A DNA stretch of 64,000 nucleotides from Haloarcula sp. CBA1127 (GTDB lineage Archaea; Halobacteriota; Halobacteria; Halobacteriales; Haloarculaceae), in assembly GCF_001485575.1 (NCBI RefSeq), contig NZ_BCNB01000006.1, positions 372,001 to 436,000 on the forward strand, in the 5' to 3' direction. Made by a program: the position numbers and the translations under genes. Of the stretch, positions 45,957 through 54,521 are shown one piece after another (position 1 is the stretch's first letter; every line of letters begins with the position of its first letter). A model generated the notes under the pieces. That model did not search any database. It saw only the letters and a program-made list of their open reading frames with translations, and was not told where the DNA came from.

Positions 45957-47660
45957 GTGATTTCCGTTCCCGGACCGCGACCGCGAGCGGTCGTGCCGGC
46001 GTTTCGTGCCCGAGCTGAGCGCCGAGAGCGCCTGGTCCGGCGCGAACCGCGGCAGATCGGGCTCGGAAAGGCGATCGACCTGGGCACGGAACCAGTCGGG
46101 CATGTCGTGTTCCGCGCGCTCGAACAGGTCAAGCAGCGACGAGTCCGCGAGGTAGGTCGCGCCGTAGTCGTCAGGCGCACGGACGACACGGCCACAGGCC
46201 TGAATGACCGTCCGCAGCGCAGTCCGGTAGTACCAGCCCCACTGGTCGTCTTCGAGCCGTTGGGCGACGCGGGAATCGCGAGTGTTGGGGTAGGGAGCCT
46301 TGCACAGCACCTGCCAGCGACAGAGGTCGCCCTCCAAGTCGAGGGCTTCCTCCATCTTCACCGAAAGGAACACGTCGGGGTTGTCGCTGCGCTTCCAGGC
46401 GGACAGCGCTCCGTCTCGACCCTCCTTGTCGTGGGTGCGGACGCGAGCGCCGACGCCGAAGTCGTCAAGGAGGGTCTTCAGTTGCTCCTGAATAGCATAC
46501 GAGTGGCAGTGAATCAGTCCCTTCTCGTCCGTGTGCCGGGCCATGATACGCACGATAGTGCGGGCGATGTCCGGCAGCGTGTCGTCGCGGTGCTCGTAGG
46601 TCATCTTCCCCTGAGCGACGTTGTACAACGGACGGTTCTCGACGGGGAAGGTGTGGCCGACTTCCACGAGTGCGACGTTATCCGGGTCGAGACCGACGTT
46701 AGCACAGAACGCTTCCTTGTTGAGAATGGTCGCCGACAACAGGGCAAAGCGATTGCCACGGTCCCAGACGGTGTGTTTGAGGTATCGCTCCGGGTTCATC
46801 GGCTTGATCGTCACCGGTGCGTGCTCGCCGTCGGCCTGGTCGACGACCCACGTGGTCGCGCTCTCGGTGTCGGTGTAGTCCTCGCGGAACCACCCGAGGT
46901 CCTGCCGGAGCGTGTTCAACGAGTCCCGCTCGGCGACTTCCTCACCGGTGAGTTCCGCCTTCTTTCGTAGTTCCTTCACGCGGCGTTCGGCGAGATGTTC
47001 AACGCGCTCGGTGAAGGCGACGGCTTCGTCTAGCCCGTCGATGTCAGGCACGTCGATATCGTTCCACATCGGGATGGACTGCGGCGAGAGGTCAATAGTG
47101 GCGTACATCTCCGCCCATTCGCCCAGACCGTGGGCCTCGTCGATGACGACCACGTCGCGCTTGCCGAACACGTCGCTGCCAGCGGTCTGCATAAAATACG
47201 CCAGCGTCATCGCAGCGATGCGCCGGTTCGAGGCGATGGCACGGTCCGAGAAGTACGGGCAGCGGTGCTTGACCTGACAATCGAACTTCCGTTCGCGCAC
47301 GCACGGGGCCTGATTCACCGGCGTGTCAGTCTCACCGGGGAGGATACAGTCGTAGTTGTTCTTCCCGCGGATGACACAGAGGTCCTCCAGCAGGGCGTCC
47401 TCAGCCACATCGTCAAGTTGCGAGACCTGTGGCGTGGTGTAGTAGGCGTCGATGACCTGTTCAGCGGCGGCATCGCCGGCAGTCCGGGCACACCCGGCGA
47501 TGGCCCGAGCGAGCAACGATTTGCCGCTACCGGTCGGTGCGCGAACGAGGACAACGTCCTTGCCGCGCTCAAAGGCCGCACGGATATCAGCCAGAGCCTG
47601 CTTCTGGTTGCCCCGGTAGGACGGGGCCGGGAACTCGTCGGTAATCCGTGCGGGGTACAC
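45933..47660 (-). CDS. XPD/DinG-type DNA helicase with Fe-S cluster
   Basis: A 575-residue superfamily 2 helicase. Walker A is APTGSGKS near residue 43 and the DEAH box is present. Four cysteines (NNYDC, APC, KFDC, KHRC) form the expected 4Fe-4S site, and motif VI is QACGRVVRAPDDYG. It unwinds DNA 5'-3' in repair by family knowledge. The start is either the GTG at 47660 or a TTG at 47672; a TATA-like GGTTTAGG about 30 bases upstream favours the GTG. It ends in HPLSDVWD, the segment copied at 43596. Confidence 0.9.
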   Translation of the reverse strand: MYPARITDEFPAPSYRGNQKQALADIRAAFERGKDVVLVRAPTGSGKSLLARAIAGCARTAGDAAAEQVIDAYYTTPQVSQLDDVAEDALLEDLCVIRGKNNYDCILPGETDTPVNQAPCVRERKFDCQVKHRCPYFSDRAIASNRRIAAMTLAYFMQTAGSDVFGKRDVVVIDEAHGLGEWAEMYATIDLSPQSIPMWNDIDVPDIDGLDEAVAFTERVEHLAERRVKELRKKAELTGEEVAERDSLNTLRQDLGWFREDYTDTESATTWVVDQADGEHAPVTIKPMNPERYLKHTVWDRGNRFALLSATILNKEAFCANVGLDPDNVALVEVGHTFPVENRPLYNVAQGKMTYEHRDDTLPDIARTIVRIMARHTDEKGLIHCHSYAIQEQLKTLLDDFGVGARVRTHDKEGRDGALSAWKRSDNPDVFLSVKMEEALDLEGDLCRWQVLCKAPYPNTRDSRVAQRLEDDQWGWYYRTALRTVIQACGRVVRAPDDYGATYLADSSLLDLFERAEHDMPDWFRAQVDRLSEPDLPRFAPDQALSALSSGTKRRHDRSRSRSGNGNHPLSDVWD

Positions 47661-47788
47661 GCGAGAAAGCAACGGACGAGGCGGCCTAAACCTTTCTTGT
47701 CGCCGGGTGTGCGTCAGCAGCTATCCGTGACGACAGCGTGAGTCGTGTTCACAGCCACACGGTCGTGGTACTGGCACTCTCGGAACGC

Positions 47789-47799
47789 TTATACATATA
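47789..47799 (+). promoter_or_regulatory. TATA box of the cold-shock gene
   Basis: TTATACATATA is centred about 27 bases before the ATG at 47821, predicting a leaderless transcript. Confidence 0.6.
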
Positions 47800-47820
47800 C
47801 CCCCTGTACGTATATTTGCA

Positions 47821-48015
47821 ATGGCAAACGGTAAGGTTGATTTCTTCAACGACACAGGCGGTTACGGTTTCATCTCGACTGAGGACGCGGACGATGACGT
47901 TTTCTTCCACATGGAAGACGTTGGCGGCCCTGACCTCGAAGAAGGCGAGGAAATCGAATTCGACATCGAACAGGCCGACAAGGGCCCCCGCGCGACGAAC
48001 GTCGTCCGCAACTAA
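47821..48015 (+). CDS. cspA: Cold-shock domain protein
   Basis: A 64-residue OB-fold nucleic acid-binding protein. The RNP1-like GGYGFIST and RNP2-like DVFFHMED motifs are present. It is very acidic, as in other haloarchaeal CspA. It has its own strong TATA box. It probably works as an RNA chaperone; cold regulation is not shown by the sequence. Confidence 0.93.
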   Translation: MANGKVDFFNDTGGYGFISTEDADDDVFFHMEDVGGPDLEEGEEIEFDIEQADKGPRATNVVRN

Positions 48016-48068
48016 GGCAGATTTCCGGTCGATCAGCGACCGTATCTGACACTTGTTCTTATTGACGC

Positions 48069-48362
48069 TCACTCGACGAGCAGCGCGTACAGCACGGCAC
48101 AGAGCCCTGCGACAGTCACGAGACCCCTGACGAGTAACACGACCCCTTCTCCGGCACCCGCCCAGTCAGCGACGGTGACAGCGGCGTAAACGCCGGCAGT
48201 CAGCGACGCGATACCAACGGCGAGCCATCGCATCTTCGACGCGTCGTTGCGCCGATAGCCGCGATAGGCCAGCGATGCGACGAACAGTCCGACAGCGGCT
48301 GTCAGGGCCCGCGAGAGTTCCGCGACGAGATCCGGCGCAAGCAAGTCGAGGGCCACCGTCAC
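48069..48362 (-). CDS. Small membrane protein, DUF7521-like, second in module
   Basis: A 97-residue protein with a GTG start and three hydrophobic segments. It shares AYRGYRR-D-MRWLAVG with the protein at 80-418. Its start overlaps the stop of the upstream membrane gene (GTGA). It is the last gene of a three-gene unit, winged-helix regulator then two small membrane proteins. Confidence 0.78.
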   Translation of the reverse strand: MTVALDLLAPDLVAELSRALTAAVGLFVASLAYRGYRRNDASKMRWLAVGIASLTAGVYAAVTVADWAGAGEGVVLLVRGLVTVAGLCAVLYALLVE

Positions 48363-48688
48363 GACGACTCACCGCCGTAAACGGTCCAGAGAATCGTTCC
48401 GAGTCCGGACAGTTCGCAGGCACTCACGAGGAGCGAGCGCCCGACGGTACCGACGGCAGTGGCCGTGGGGAGCACGATACGGAGGGTTTCCGGGACAGTC
48501 GTGAGGAGGAGAAGCCCGACAGCGAGGGTCAGCATGCCGGTTCGGCCGGGGCCGCGGCGGTAGCCACGGATCAAGACGACGGCGATGGCGGCCGAGAGTG
48601 CAACTGTGACAAGCGAAAGCGCGATAACGGCCAGCGCGATACCCGTATCGGTCCAGCCCGTGCGTATCTGTAGTAGTGTCGCGAGCAT
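48359..48688 (-). CDS. Small membrane protein, DUF7521-like, first in module
   Basis: A 109-residue protein with three membrane segments and the basic loop RGYRRGPGRTG. It is more diverged than the other two copies in this window. The ATG at 48688 lies one base after the regulator stop. Its role is unknown; tight coupling to the regulator suggests a membrane-bound signal partner. Confidence 0.75.
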   Translation of the reverse strand: MLATLLQIRTGWTDTGIALAVIALSLVTVALSAAIAVVLIRGYRRGPGRTGMLTLAVGLLLLTTVPETLRIVLPTATAVGTVGRSLLVSACELSGLGTILWTVYGGESS

Positions 48689-48689
48689 C

Positions 48690-49034
48690 TCAGGACAGCC
48701 CCTCAAACAGGTCAGTGAATCGGTCTGCCGGGTCCTGCGAGGACCGCGTGACAGCGATGTCGTACGTCCCGTCGGCGAACGTGACCGTCACGTCCTCGAC
48801 GGTCGCGACGTAGCGCTTGTAGTGATGGCCATCAGGGTCGACGGCCTGCCGTTCGGCGACAAGGTCGGCGGCCTCCAGTCGGTCGAGGCGGCGGTACGCC
48901 GTCGGATCAGACATCTCGCAGGCCGTACAGAGTTCAGAGACAGACATCGGTCCGGTGGTGAGTTCAGCGATGATGGCCCGCGCGTACTCGTCTTCGAGTA
49001 GCGCGAGCAGTTCGTCGTCGCCGACCGCGTCCAT
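48690..49034 (-). CDS. ArsR-like winged-helix regulator
   Basis: A 114-residue DNA-binding protein. The winged helix covers about 5-75 (MSVSELCTACEMSDPTAYRR, then RLDRLEAADLVAE). A beta-rich C-terminal part ends in ADRFTDLFEGL, like the fragment at 1-78. The ATG at 49034 is used because a TTTTTATTG box sits 23-31 bases upstream. It leads the two-membrane-protein module. Confidence 0.85.
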   Translation of the reverse strand: MDAVGDDELLALLEDEYARAIIAELTTGPMSVSELCTACEMSDPTAYRRLDRLEAADLVAERQAVDPDGHHYKRYVATVEDVTVTFADGTYDIAVTRSSQDPADRFTDLFEGLS

Positions 49035-49056
49035 AGTCGATCCAGCGAGCGGAGTA

Positions 49057-49065
49057 CAATAAAAA
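49057..49065 (-). promoter_or_regulatory. TATA box of the winged-helix/membrane module
   Basis: TTTTTATTG on the minus strand lies 23-31 bases before the ATG at 49034 and predicts a leaderless three-gene mRNA. Confidence 0.5.
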
Positions 49066-49133
49066 GTCTCACCGGCTTCCAACCCGGAAGCGGTGCCCGC
49101 GATGATACGTCTGCTCCGGCCGGCAGTCCATCT

Positions 49134-50117
49134 ATGTCACCGAATTCACCGGAGCAAAGAGACAGCCAAGCGACCGCGAGCATGGCCGAGCGGGCCGCCT
49201 CGGGACTCCGCTGGCCGGTCTGGAACAGTGCAGACAGGAGGGTCAGAGCGCTGCTGCGTGCAGTGCTTCCGGCGGTGTTGTCGTTTCTGGCCCTCGCGGC
49301 GCTACAGTCCGTCGTTCGAGCCCGGTTCGCACACCCTGTCCGAGAACCGATCGAAGCGGCCGGGATCGGGGCAATTCTCGTCGCCACAGTGTTCGTCAGC
49401 GCTCGGCTCCTCGACCGTCGATCCGTCGGCGAGTACGGCCTGTCACTCGACCGCCGCTGGTGGCAGTCGTTCGCCGTCGGCGGCGCGATAGCGACCGTCA
49501 TCAACGCCGGCGCGCTCGCCGTCGCTGTCGGTGCGGGCTGGGCCACGGTCGTCGGGATCGCGGAGGGATCCGGGGACCTCCCGTTTCTGCCGGCGATGGG
49601 CGTCGTCTTCGCGTACGTCGCCCTCGCGTCGGCGTGGGAGGAAGTCGTCTTCCGCGGTGCGATGCTGAAAAACCTCGCCGAGGGGACAGATGAACTGGTC
49701 CCGCGGTGGGCGGCGGTCGGGCTCGCGGTGCTCCTGAGTGCGCTCGTCTTCGCCTTCCTGCACGGCGGGAAGATCGATCACCCGAGCCAGTACGGCTACT
49801 ACCTACTCGCCGGACTCGTCTTGAGCGGTGCGTACGTACTCACCGGCGACCTCGCGCTCCCGATCGGCTTTCACGTCTGGTACAACTTTACCCAAAGCGC
49901 GGTGTTCGGTCTCGGCCACTCACAACAAACCCCCGAACTGCTCGCCGTCGAGATCGTCGGTCCACCTCGATGGGTCGGCGAAGAAGGGGTCGTCTTCACT
50001 GTCTTTGCTGTCATCGGAGGGCTTCTGATATTGGCATACGTTCGCTGGCGCGACGGCCATCTCAGAATCGACGAGCGCGTGACGCAGTGGACGCCAAGAT
50101 CCGAGCGGGAGACGTGA
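49134..50117 (+). CDS. CPBP family intramembrane protease, copy 2
   Basis: A 327-residue membrane protein with about eight helices. The motifs are WEEVVFRGAMLKN, FAFLHGG and GFHVWYNFTQ. It shares RSVGEYGLSLDRRWW-like sequence with copy 1 (DYGLGFDRQWW), so the two are paralogues of one haloarchaeal subfamily. The substrate is unknown. Confidence 0.88.
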   Translation: MSPNSPEQRDSQATASMAERAASGLRWPVWNSADRRVRALLRAVLPAVLSFLALAALQSVVRARFAHPVREPIEAAGIGAILVATVFVSARLLDRRSVGEYGLSLDRRWWQSFAVGGAIATVINAGALAVAVGAGWATVVGIAEGSGDLPFLPAMGVVFAYVALASAWEEVVFRGAMLKNLAEGTDELVPRWAAVGLAVLLSALVFAFLHGGKIDHPSQYGYYLLAGLVLSGAYVLTGDLALPIGFHVWYNFTQSAVFGLGHSQQTPELLAVEIVGPPRWVGEEGVVFTVFAVIGGLLILAYVRWRDGHLRIDERVTQWTPRSERET

Positions 50118-50122
50118 CGACG

Positions 50123-50326
50123 TTAGAGTGCGGCCACGTCCGCTGCAGTCACGTCCCGGTCGTCGGGCAACTGGTCGATGCAGTCATAACAGAGGAAATG
50201 CTCCGTGCCGTCGCCGAGTTCGAGAACGATGCCCTCGGTCGGTCTGGACTCCTGCGACCAGATGTTGGCGATGCCGCCAGCTATCGAAACGTTCGTATCG
50301 CACCCGTCGCAGGCTCTGGAGGCCAT
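50123..50326 (-). CDS. Small zinc-finger protein, DUF7558-like
   Basis: A 67-residue protein with CDGC near the N-terminus and CYDC near residue 50, a likely zinc site. The middle is acidic. The ATG at 50326 is supported by an AT-rich CATAAAATTTG element just upstream on the minus strand. I recall the family as DUF7558; the function is unknown. It is convergent with the CPBP gene, five bases apart. Confidence 0.75.
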   Translation of the reverse strand: MASRACDGCDTNVSIAGGIANIWSQESRPTEGIVLELGDGTEHFLCYDCIDQLPDDRDVTAADVAAL

Positions 50327-50435
50327 TATCCAAATTTTATGCACTGTATACACTTCAAGGTAGCTAGCTCCTTCGAACAGTTCAGCCGAGTAACTCTCGG
50401 CATACTTTTGTCGTCCGATGGGTACCATCCAAATA

Positions 50436-51422
50436 ATGCAAATACTGGTCACAGGGGGTGCCGGGTTCATCGGCGGTCACCTGGCACAGCGGTTCGCCGC
50501 CGACGGCCACGATGTCATCGTGCTGGACAACCGCGACCCGTTCTACGATCTGGATATCAAGCAACACAACGTCGATGCCGGGCAGGAGGCCGCCCGGAAC
50601 AGCGACGGGAGCTACGAGTTCATCGAGGGCGACGTACGTGACGCGGAGCTGGTCACAGATCTCGTCGCCGACGCCGACTACGTCTACCATCAAGCCGCCC
50701 AGGCCGGCGTCCGCCCGAGCGTCAAGAACCCCCGCAAGTACGACGAGGTCAACGTAGACGGCACGCTGAACCTCCTCGATGCCTGCCGTGACGAGGGCAT
50801 CGAACGGTTCGTGATGGCTTCCTCCTCCTCCGTCTACGGGAAGCCACAGTACCTGCCCTACGACGAGCAACACCCCACGACGCCTGTTTCGCCCTACGGC
50901 GCGTCAAAGCTCGCCGCCGAGCGGTACGCCTGCGCTTACAGTGAGGTGTACGACCTCTCTACCGTAGCTCTTCGCTATTTCACCGTCTACGGCCCCCGGA
51001 TGCGCCCGAACATGGCGATATCGAACTTCGTCTCCCGGTGTCACAACGGCGAGCCCCCGGTTATCTACGGTGATGGCACGCAAACGCGAGATTTCACCTA
51101 CATCGAGGACGTCATCGACGCGAACATGACGTTGCTCCACGAGGACGCCGCCGACGGGAAGGCCGTGAACATCGGGTCGACGGACAACATCGAGATCAAG
51201 ACGCTCGCGACGGAGATCCGCGACCAGATCGACCCGGACCTCGACCTGATCTACGAGGAACGCCACGACGCCGACGCCGAACACACCCACGCTGCGACCG
51301 ACCGTGCCGAGGAACTGCTCGGCTACGATCCGGACCACACCATCCGGGAGGGCGTCGCGAAGTTCATCGACTGGTATCGCGACAACCGCGACTGGTACGA
51401 GCCGCTCGTTCGACAGTCCTGA
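50436..51422 (+). CDS. UDP-sugar 4-epimerase-type dehydrogenase
   Basis: A 328-residue extended short-chain dehydrogenase. The NAD motif is TGGAGFIGGHLAQ and the catalytic YxxxK lies in SPYGASK, with the conserved SSSSVYG. The closest types are UDP-glucose 4-epimerase and UDP-glucuronate epimerase, which feed cell-surface glycan synthesis. The exact sugar is not determined. Confidence 0.88.
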   Translation: MQILVTGGAGFIGGHLAQRFAADGHDVIVLDNRDPFYDLDIKQHNVDAGQEAARNSDGSYEFIEGDVRDAELVTDLVADADYVYHQAAQAGVRPSVKNPRKYDEVNVDGTLNLLDACRDEGIERFVMASSSSVYGKPQYLPYDEQHPTTPVSPYGASKLAAERYACAYSEVYDLSTVALRYFTVYGPRMRPNMAISNFVSRCHNGEPPVIYGDGTQTRDFTYIEDVIDANMTLLHEDAADGKAVNIGSTDNIEIKTLATEIRDQIDPDLDLIYEERHDADAEHTHAATDRAEELLGYDPDHTIREGVAKFIDWYRDNRDWYEPLVRQS

Positions 51423-51476
51423 CGAGCGACACGAACAGGCCACGGTTTTAACCCCCTCCCGTCCTGCAGGAAGGGT

Positions 51477-52415
51477 ATGCATGTGCTCGTGACCGGTGCG
51501 ACGGGGTTCGTCGGGAGCCATCTCGTCCCGGCGCTCCTCGCGGCCGGCCACAGCGTCCGGGCGCTCGTTCGCGACCCGAGCGAGTACGACCCGCCCGACG
51601 GCATCGACGTGGCGGCGGGTGACCTACTCGACGCAGGCAGTTTCGACGCCGCCCTCGCGGGGGTCGACGTCGCGTACTATCTGGTCCATTCGATGCGTGC
51701 CGGGAGCGACTACGCCGAGCGGGACCGGCGGGCAGCGCGGAACTTTCGTCAGGCGGCTGACGAGGCCGGTGTCGACCGGGTCGTCTACCTCGGCGGCCTC
51801 GGCGAGGAGGACGAGACGCTGTCCAAGCACCTCCGGTCACGCCGTGAGGTCGAGTTTATTCTCCGAGAAGGAGCGTCCGACCTGACGACGTTCCGGGCGG
51901 CCATCATCATCGGCGCGGGCTCGGCCAGCTTTCGAATGATACGCGAGCTAGCGACGCGGCTGCCAGTGCTGGTGACGCCGCGTTGGGTCCGGACCGACTG
52001 CCACCCCATCGCTATCGACGACGTCATCGTGTACCTCATCGACGTGCTCGACACACCCGAAACAGCCGGCGAAACGTACGAAATCGGCGGGCCGGAGGTA
52101 CTGACCTACGCGGAGATACTTCGGCGGACAGGGCGAATCATGGGCACGGGCGAGCCGAAAATCGTGCCGATACCGGTGTTAACGCCGAAGCTGTCCGCGT
52201 ACTGGGTCGGTCTACTGACCGACGTACCATCGAGCGTCGCCCGGCCGCTCATCCACGGGCTGAAGACGCCAGTGGTCGCGGACACCGAGGCCGCTCAGGC
52301 ACAGTTCTCCGTTGCCCCGACATCGTTCGGGGATGCGGTCAAGCTAGCCCTCAGCGAGCCACGGAGTCGAAACGCAGCACGGGCGGCCGCGGCCACGGGT
52401 GGTGCGGGCAGATGA
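51477..52415 (+). CDS. NAD(P)-binding NDUFA9-like protein
   Basis: A 312-residue atypical short-chain dehydrogenase starting VTGATGFVGSHLVPALL. It lacks the usual YxxxK pair but has the long NmrA/NDUFA9-like helix-rich C-terminal half. In other archaea such proteins modify lipids or assemble complexes. It overlaps the following membrane gene by four bases (ATGA), so the two are likely to work together. Confidence 0.82.
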   Translation: MHVLVTGATGFVGSHLVPALLAAGHSVRALVRDPSEYDPPDGIDVAAGDLLDAGSFDAALAGVDVAYYLVHSMRAGSDYAERDRRAARNFRQAADEAGVDRVVYLGGLGEEDETLSKHLRSRREVEFILREGASDLTTFRAAIIIGAGSASFRMIRELATRLPVLVTPRWVRTDCHPIAIDDVIVYLIDVLDTPETAGETYEIGGPEVLTYAEILRRTGRIMGTGEPKIVPIPVLTPKLSAYWVGLLTDVPSSVARPLIHGLKTPVVADTEAAQAQFSVAPTSFGDAVKLALSEPRSRNAARAAAATGGAGR

Positions 52416-53146
52416 GCGGGGATAGCGCCCGTCCCGAGTACGGCGAGACGTGGGTGTACGAGAGCATCATCGGCGCACTGCCGGGAATCCGGCTGCCGAC
52501 GTGGGCAGCGATGGCGATTCAGCTCCTCATCTTCGAGGTCGCCATCATCGCCCTGTCGTGGTACTACGAGGTCTGGAGCGCCGCAATCGCTGGCACGGTC
52601 GTCGTGTTCGTCGCCACCATCGGGAGCGCAGAGATGCTCCGCATCAGCACGCTCATCCGGCGTATCGACGTGCCGCCGACCTACCGTGCACTGCTGTTCG
52701 CCTCGAACGTCGAAGTCGTGTTGTCCGTCCTCGCGTACATCGCGCTACTCACCCATCTGTTCGTTTTCGACCCACAGGTCAGCTCGATGCCGCTACTGGG
52801 CCGGCTATTCGGGCCAGAGCCGCCGGTACTGGTCGTGTATCTAACGCTGCTCATCCTCTGGGACGTGAGTTACCGCATCGGGACGGGCTGGTGGGCCAGC
52901 GTCACGGGCCTGTGGCGGTCGGCTCGCTACCGGTTCGACCCCGAGACGGCACGGGTGTTCATGCGGGCCGACTTAGAGATATGGGGCTTTGGCGTCCTCC
53001 AGCTCGTGCTCGTGCCATTCGTGCTCGACCAGCCGGTGCTGCTCGCGGCGCTGGTCGGCCATGTGATAGCCGTGACTGCCGTGACAGCCGTCTCTGTCGG
53101 ACTATTGCGCTACCGGTCGAGAACGACCGCAGTCAGTCGGAGTTAA
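52412..53146 (+). CDS. Six-helix membrane protein, DUF7530-like
   Basis: A 244-residue integral membrane protein with about six hydrophobic stretches and a conserved-looking start YGETWVYESIIGALPGIRLP. The start overlaps the NDUFA9-like gene stop. The end overlaps the 3' end of a convergent small gene by 14 bases. I recall the family as DUF7530; the function is unknown. Confidence 0.78.
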   Translation: MSGDSARPEYGETWVYESIIGALPGIRLPTWAAMAIQLLIFEVAIIALSWYYEVWSAAIAGTVVVFVATIGSAEMLRISTLIRRIDVPPTYRALLFASNVEVVLSVLAYIALLTHLFVFDPQVSSMPLLGRLFGPEPPVLVVYLTLLILWDVSYRIGTGWWASVTGLWRSARYRFDPETARVFMRADLEIWGFGVLQLVLVPFVLDQPVLLAALVGHVIAVTAVTAVSVGLLRYRSRTTAVSRS

Positions 53147-53306
53147 TCTGCTTGAACTGGTCGAGCAGCTCTTCTGTCGACTCGTCACCGTCGTAGTCGA
53201 CGCTCCCGTGGTATGTACTCCGGTCGTCGTCTTCCGACAGTTCGACCTCGCTGTTCTTGCGCTCACGGCGTTCGTGTTCGTCGTCGTCGTACGCTCCCAT
53301 CGACAT
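53133..53306 (-). CDS. Small acidic protein, DUF5786-like
   Basis: A 57-residue, highly charged protein starting MSMGAYDDDEHERRE and ending ELLDQFKQIN. I recall the family as DUF5786, found across haloarchaea. It is too short for many gene finders. Its last 14 bases overlap the convergent membrane gene. Confidence 0.82.
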   Translation of the reverse strand: MSMGAYDDDEHERRERKNSEVELSEDDDRSTYHGSVDYDGDESTEELLDQFKQINSD

Positions 53307-53407
53307 AGATTACCACGGTAAAGCTTGGCTGCTAGTGATTATCAATGTAACGGTGGTTCCAGAAACCGCACCATACAGGCGACAGAGCAGTCGAGCGGGC
53401 CGAACAG

Positions 53408-53433
53408 GGGTGTTCCGATAGGGCGGAACGCCC
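53408..53433. repeat. Hairpin upstream of the DUF5784 gene
   Basis: GGGTGTTCCG (53408-53417) and CGGAACGCCC (53424-53433) form a ten-base stem with one T-G pair and an ATAGGG loop. It ends 27 bases before the GTG at 53461 and could be a terminator for the minus-strand neighbour read through, or a leader structure. Confidence 0.45.
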
Positions 53434-53460
53434 AAGACCACTGACCGTCTACACGACCCT

Positions 53461-54435
53461 GTGGCTGGTCCCTTACGCCTGCGACGGTCGAACGAGCGAT
53501 GGAGCGAGAAGCGGGTCCGGACAGACCTGCTGACACCGTTGCAGAACACCTTCGGTGCGACGATGAACGGGCCGTGGTTCGCCCCGCCGGAGGGGTGGGC
53601 TGCGCGACGACTGGAGATGGACAACGGCGACCTGGCGCTGTTTTGCTGGAACGGCCAGCGGGCGTACTGGGTCGGAAATACGGAGACACCGGAGACGCTG
53701 TGGCGGACGGAGAAGTACACGTTCGACGAGGTGCCCGACGAGATTAGCGAGTGGGTCCAGCGTGAACTGTTCGCACAGTTGGAGGTGGAAGACCCGTGGC
53801 TCACCGAGTACGAGACGCTGGCGCACTTTTTCTTGCCCGTGTTTCTCTCCAAGGACGGCCGGGAGTCGACACGGACGTTCTTCCGGGAGCACGCCGGCGG
53901 CTTCCCCGACGCCGATCGAGCGAACGGGCTGGCGTTCTACGACGACTTCCTCGCGACCGGCGCACTGGACGACTATCGCTACACGATGGCGAGCAAACTC
54001 GGGACCAGCGAGGGCTTTGACCTGTCGCGGATGCGGGCAACGATGGGCGAGTTCAACGTCGCCAAACTGCTCGTCGACGCGGGCAACGACATCACCCCCG
54101 AGGTCGAACTGGACTCGGGACACTCCGTCGACTTCCGGGTCGAAGACACACTCGTCGAGGTCACTCGCCCGCGGCCGCCGTCCCGGCGGCAGGTCGACAC
54201 TGCCGTCGGCGCGGTGAAGGCGTCCGGCGATGCGAAGACACGCGACCAGCTAGCGGCCCACCCCGGTGCGGTCCTCGTGGTGGACTGCAGTTCCTTCCCG
54301 GACGACGACTGGCGTCGGGTCTACGGCGAACAGCCAGACGTGGGGTACTCGCCGACTATCGTGTTCCGCGCTCGACCGGACGGCAGCATGGAAGGGTACG
54401 CCTACGGCTCGGTTCCGTTTCCACTGCCGTTCTAG
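53461..54435 (+). CDS. Conserved haloarchaeal protein, DUF5784-like
   Basis: A 324-residue soluble protein with a GTG start (AGPLRLRRSNERWSEKRVR). The core has ARRLEMDNGDLALFCW and GNTETPETLWRTEKYTF; the C-terminal half has GEFNVAKLLVDAGND, then SVDFRVEDTLVEVTRP. The last segment has the strand-acid-strand order of a restriction-endonuclease-like fold, but the usual lysine is Thr. I recall the family as DUF5784. An AAA ATPase gene follows 86 bases later. Confidence 0.75.
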   Translation: MAGPLRLRRSNERWSEKRVRTDLLTPLQNTFGATMNGPWFAPPEGWAARRLEMDNGDLALFCWNGQRAYWVGNTETPETLWRTEKYTFDEVPDEISEWVQRELFAQLEVEDPWLTEYETLAHFFLPVFLSKDGRESTRTFFREHAGGFPDADRANGLAFYDDFLATGALDDYRYTMASKLGTSEGFDLSRMRATMGEFNVAKLLVDAGNDITPEVELDSGHSVDFRVEDTLVEVTRPRPPSRRQVDTAVGAVKASGDAKTRDQLAAHPGAVLVVDCSSFPDDDWRRVYGEQPDVGYSPTIVFRARPDGSMEGYAYGSVPFPLPF

Positions 54436-54521
54436 GTAGGACGGACAGGTCACGGTATCTTCCTCGAAATTCGGGGCGTAACATATAACGCGCCGGACGG
54501 GTAAGGCTGAGAGAGATAGCC

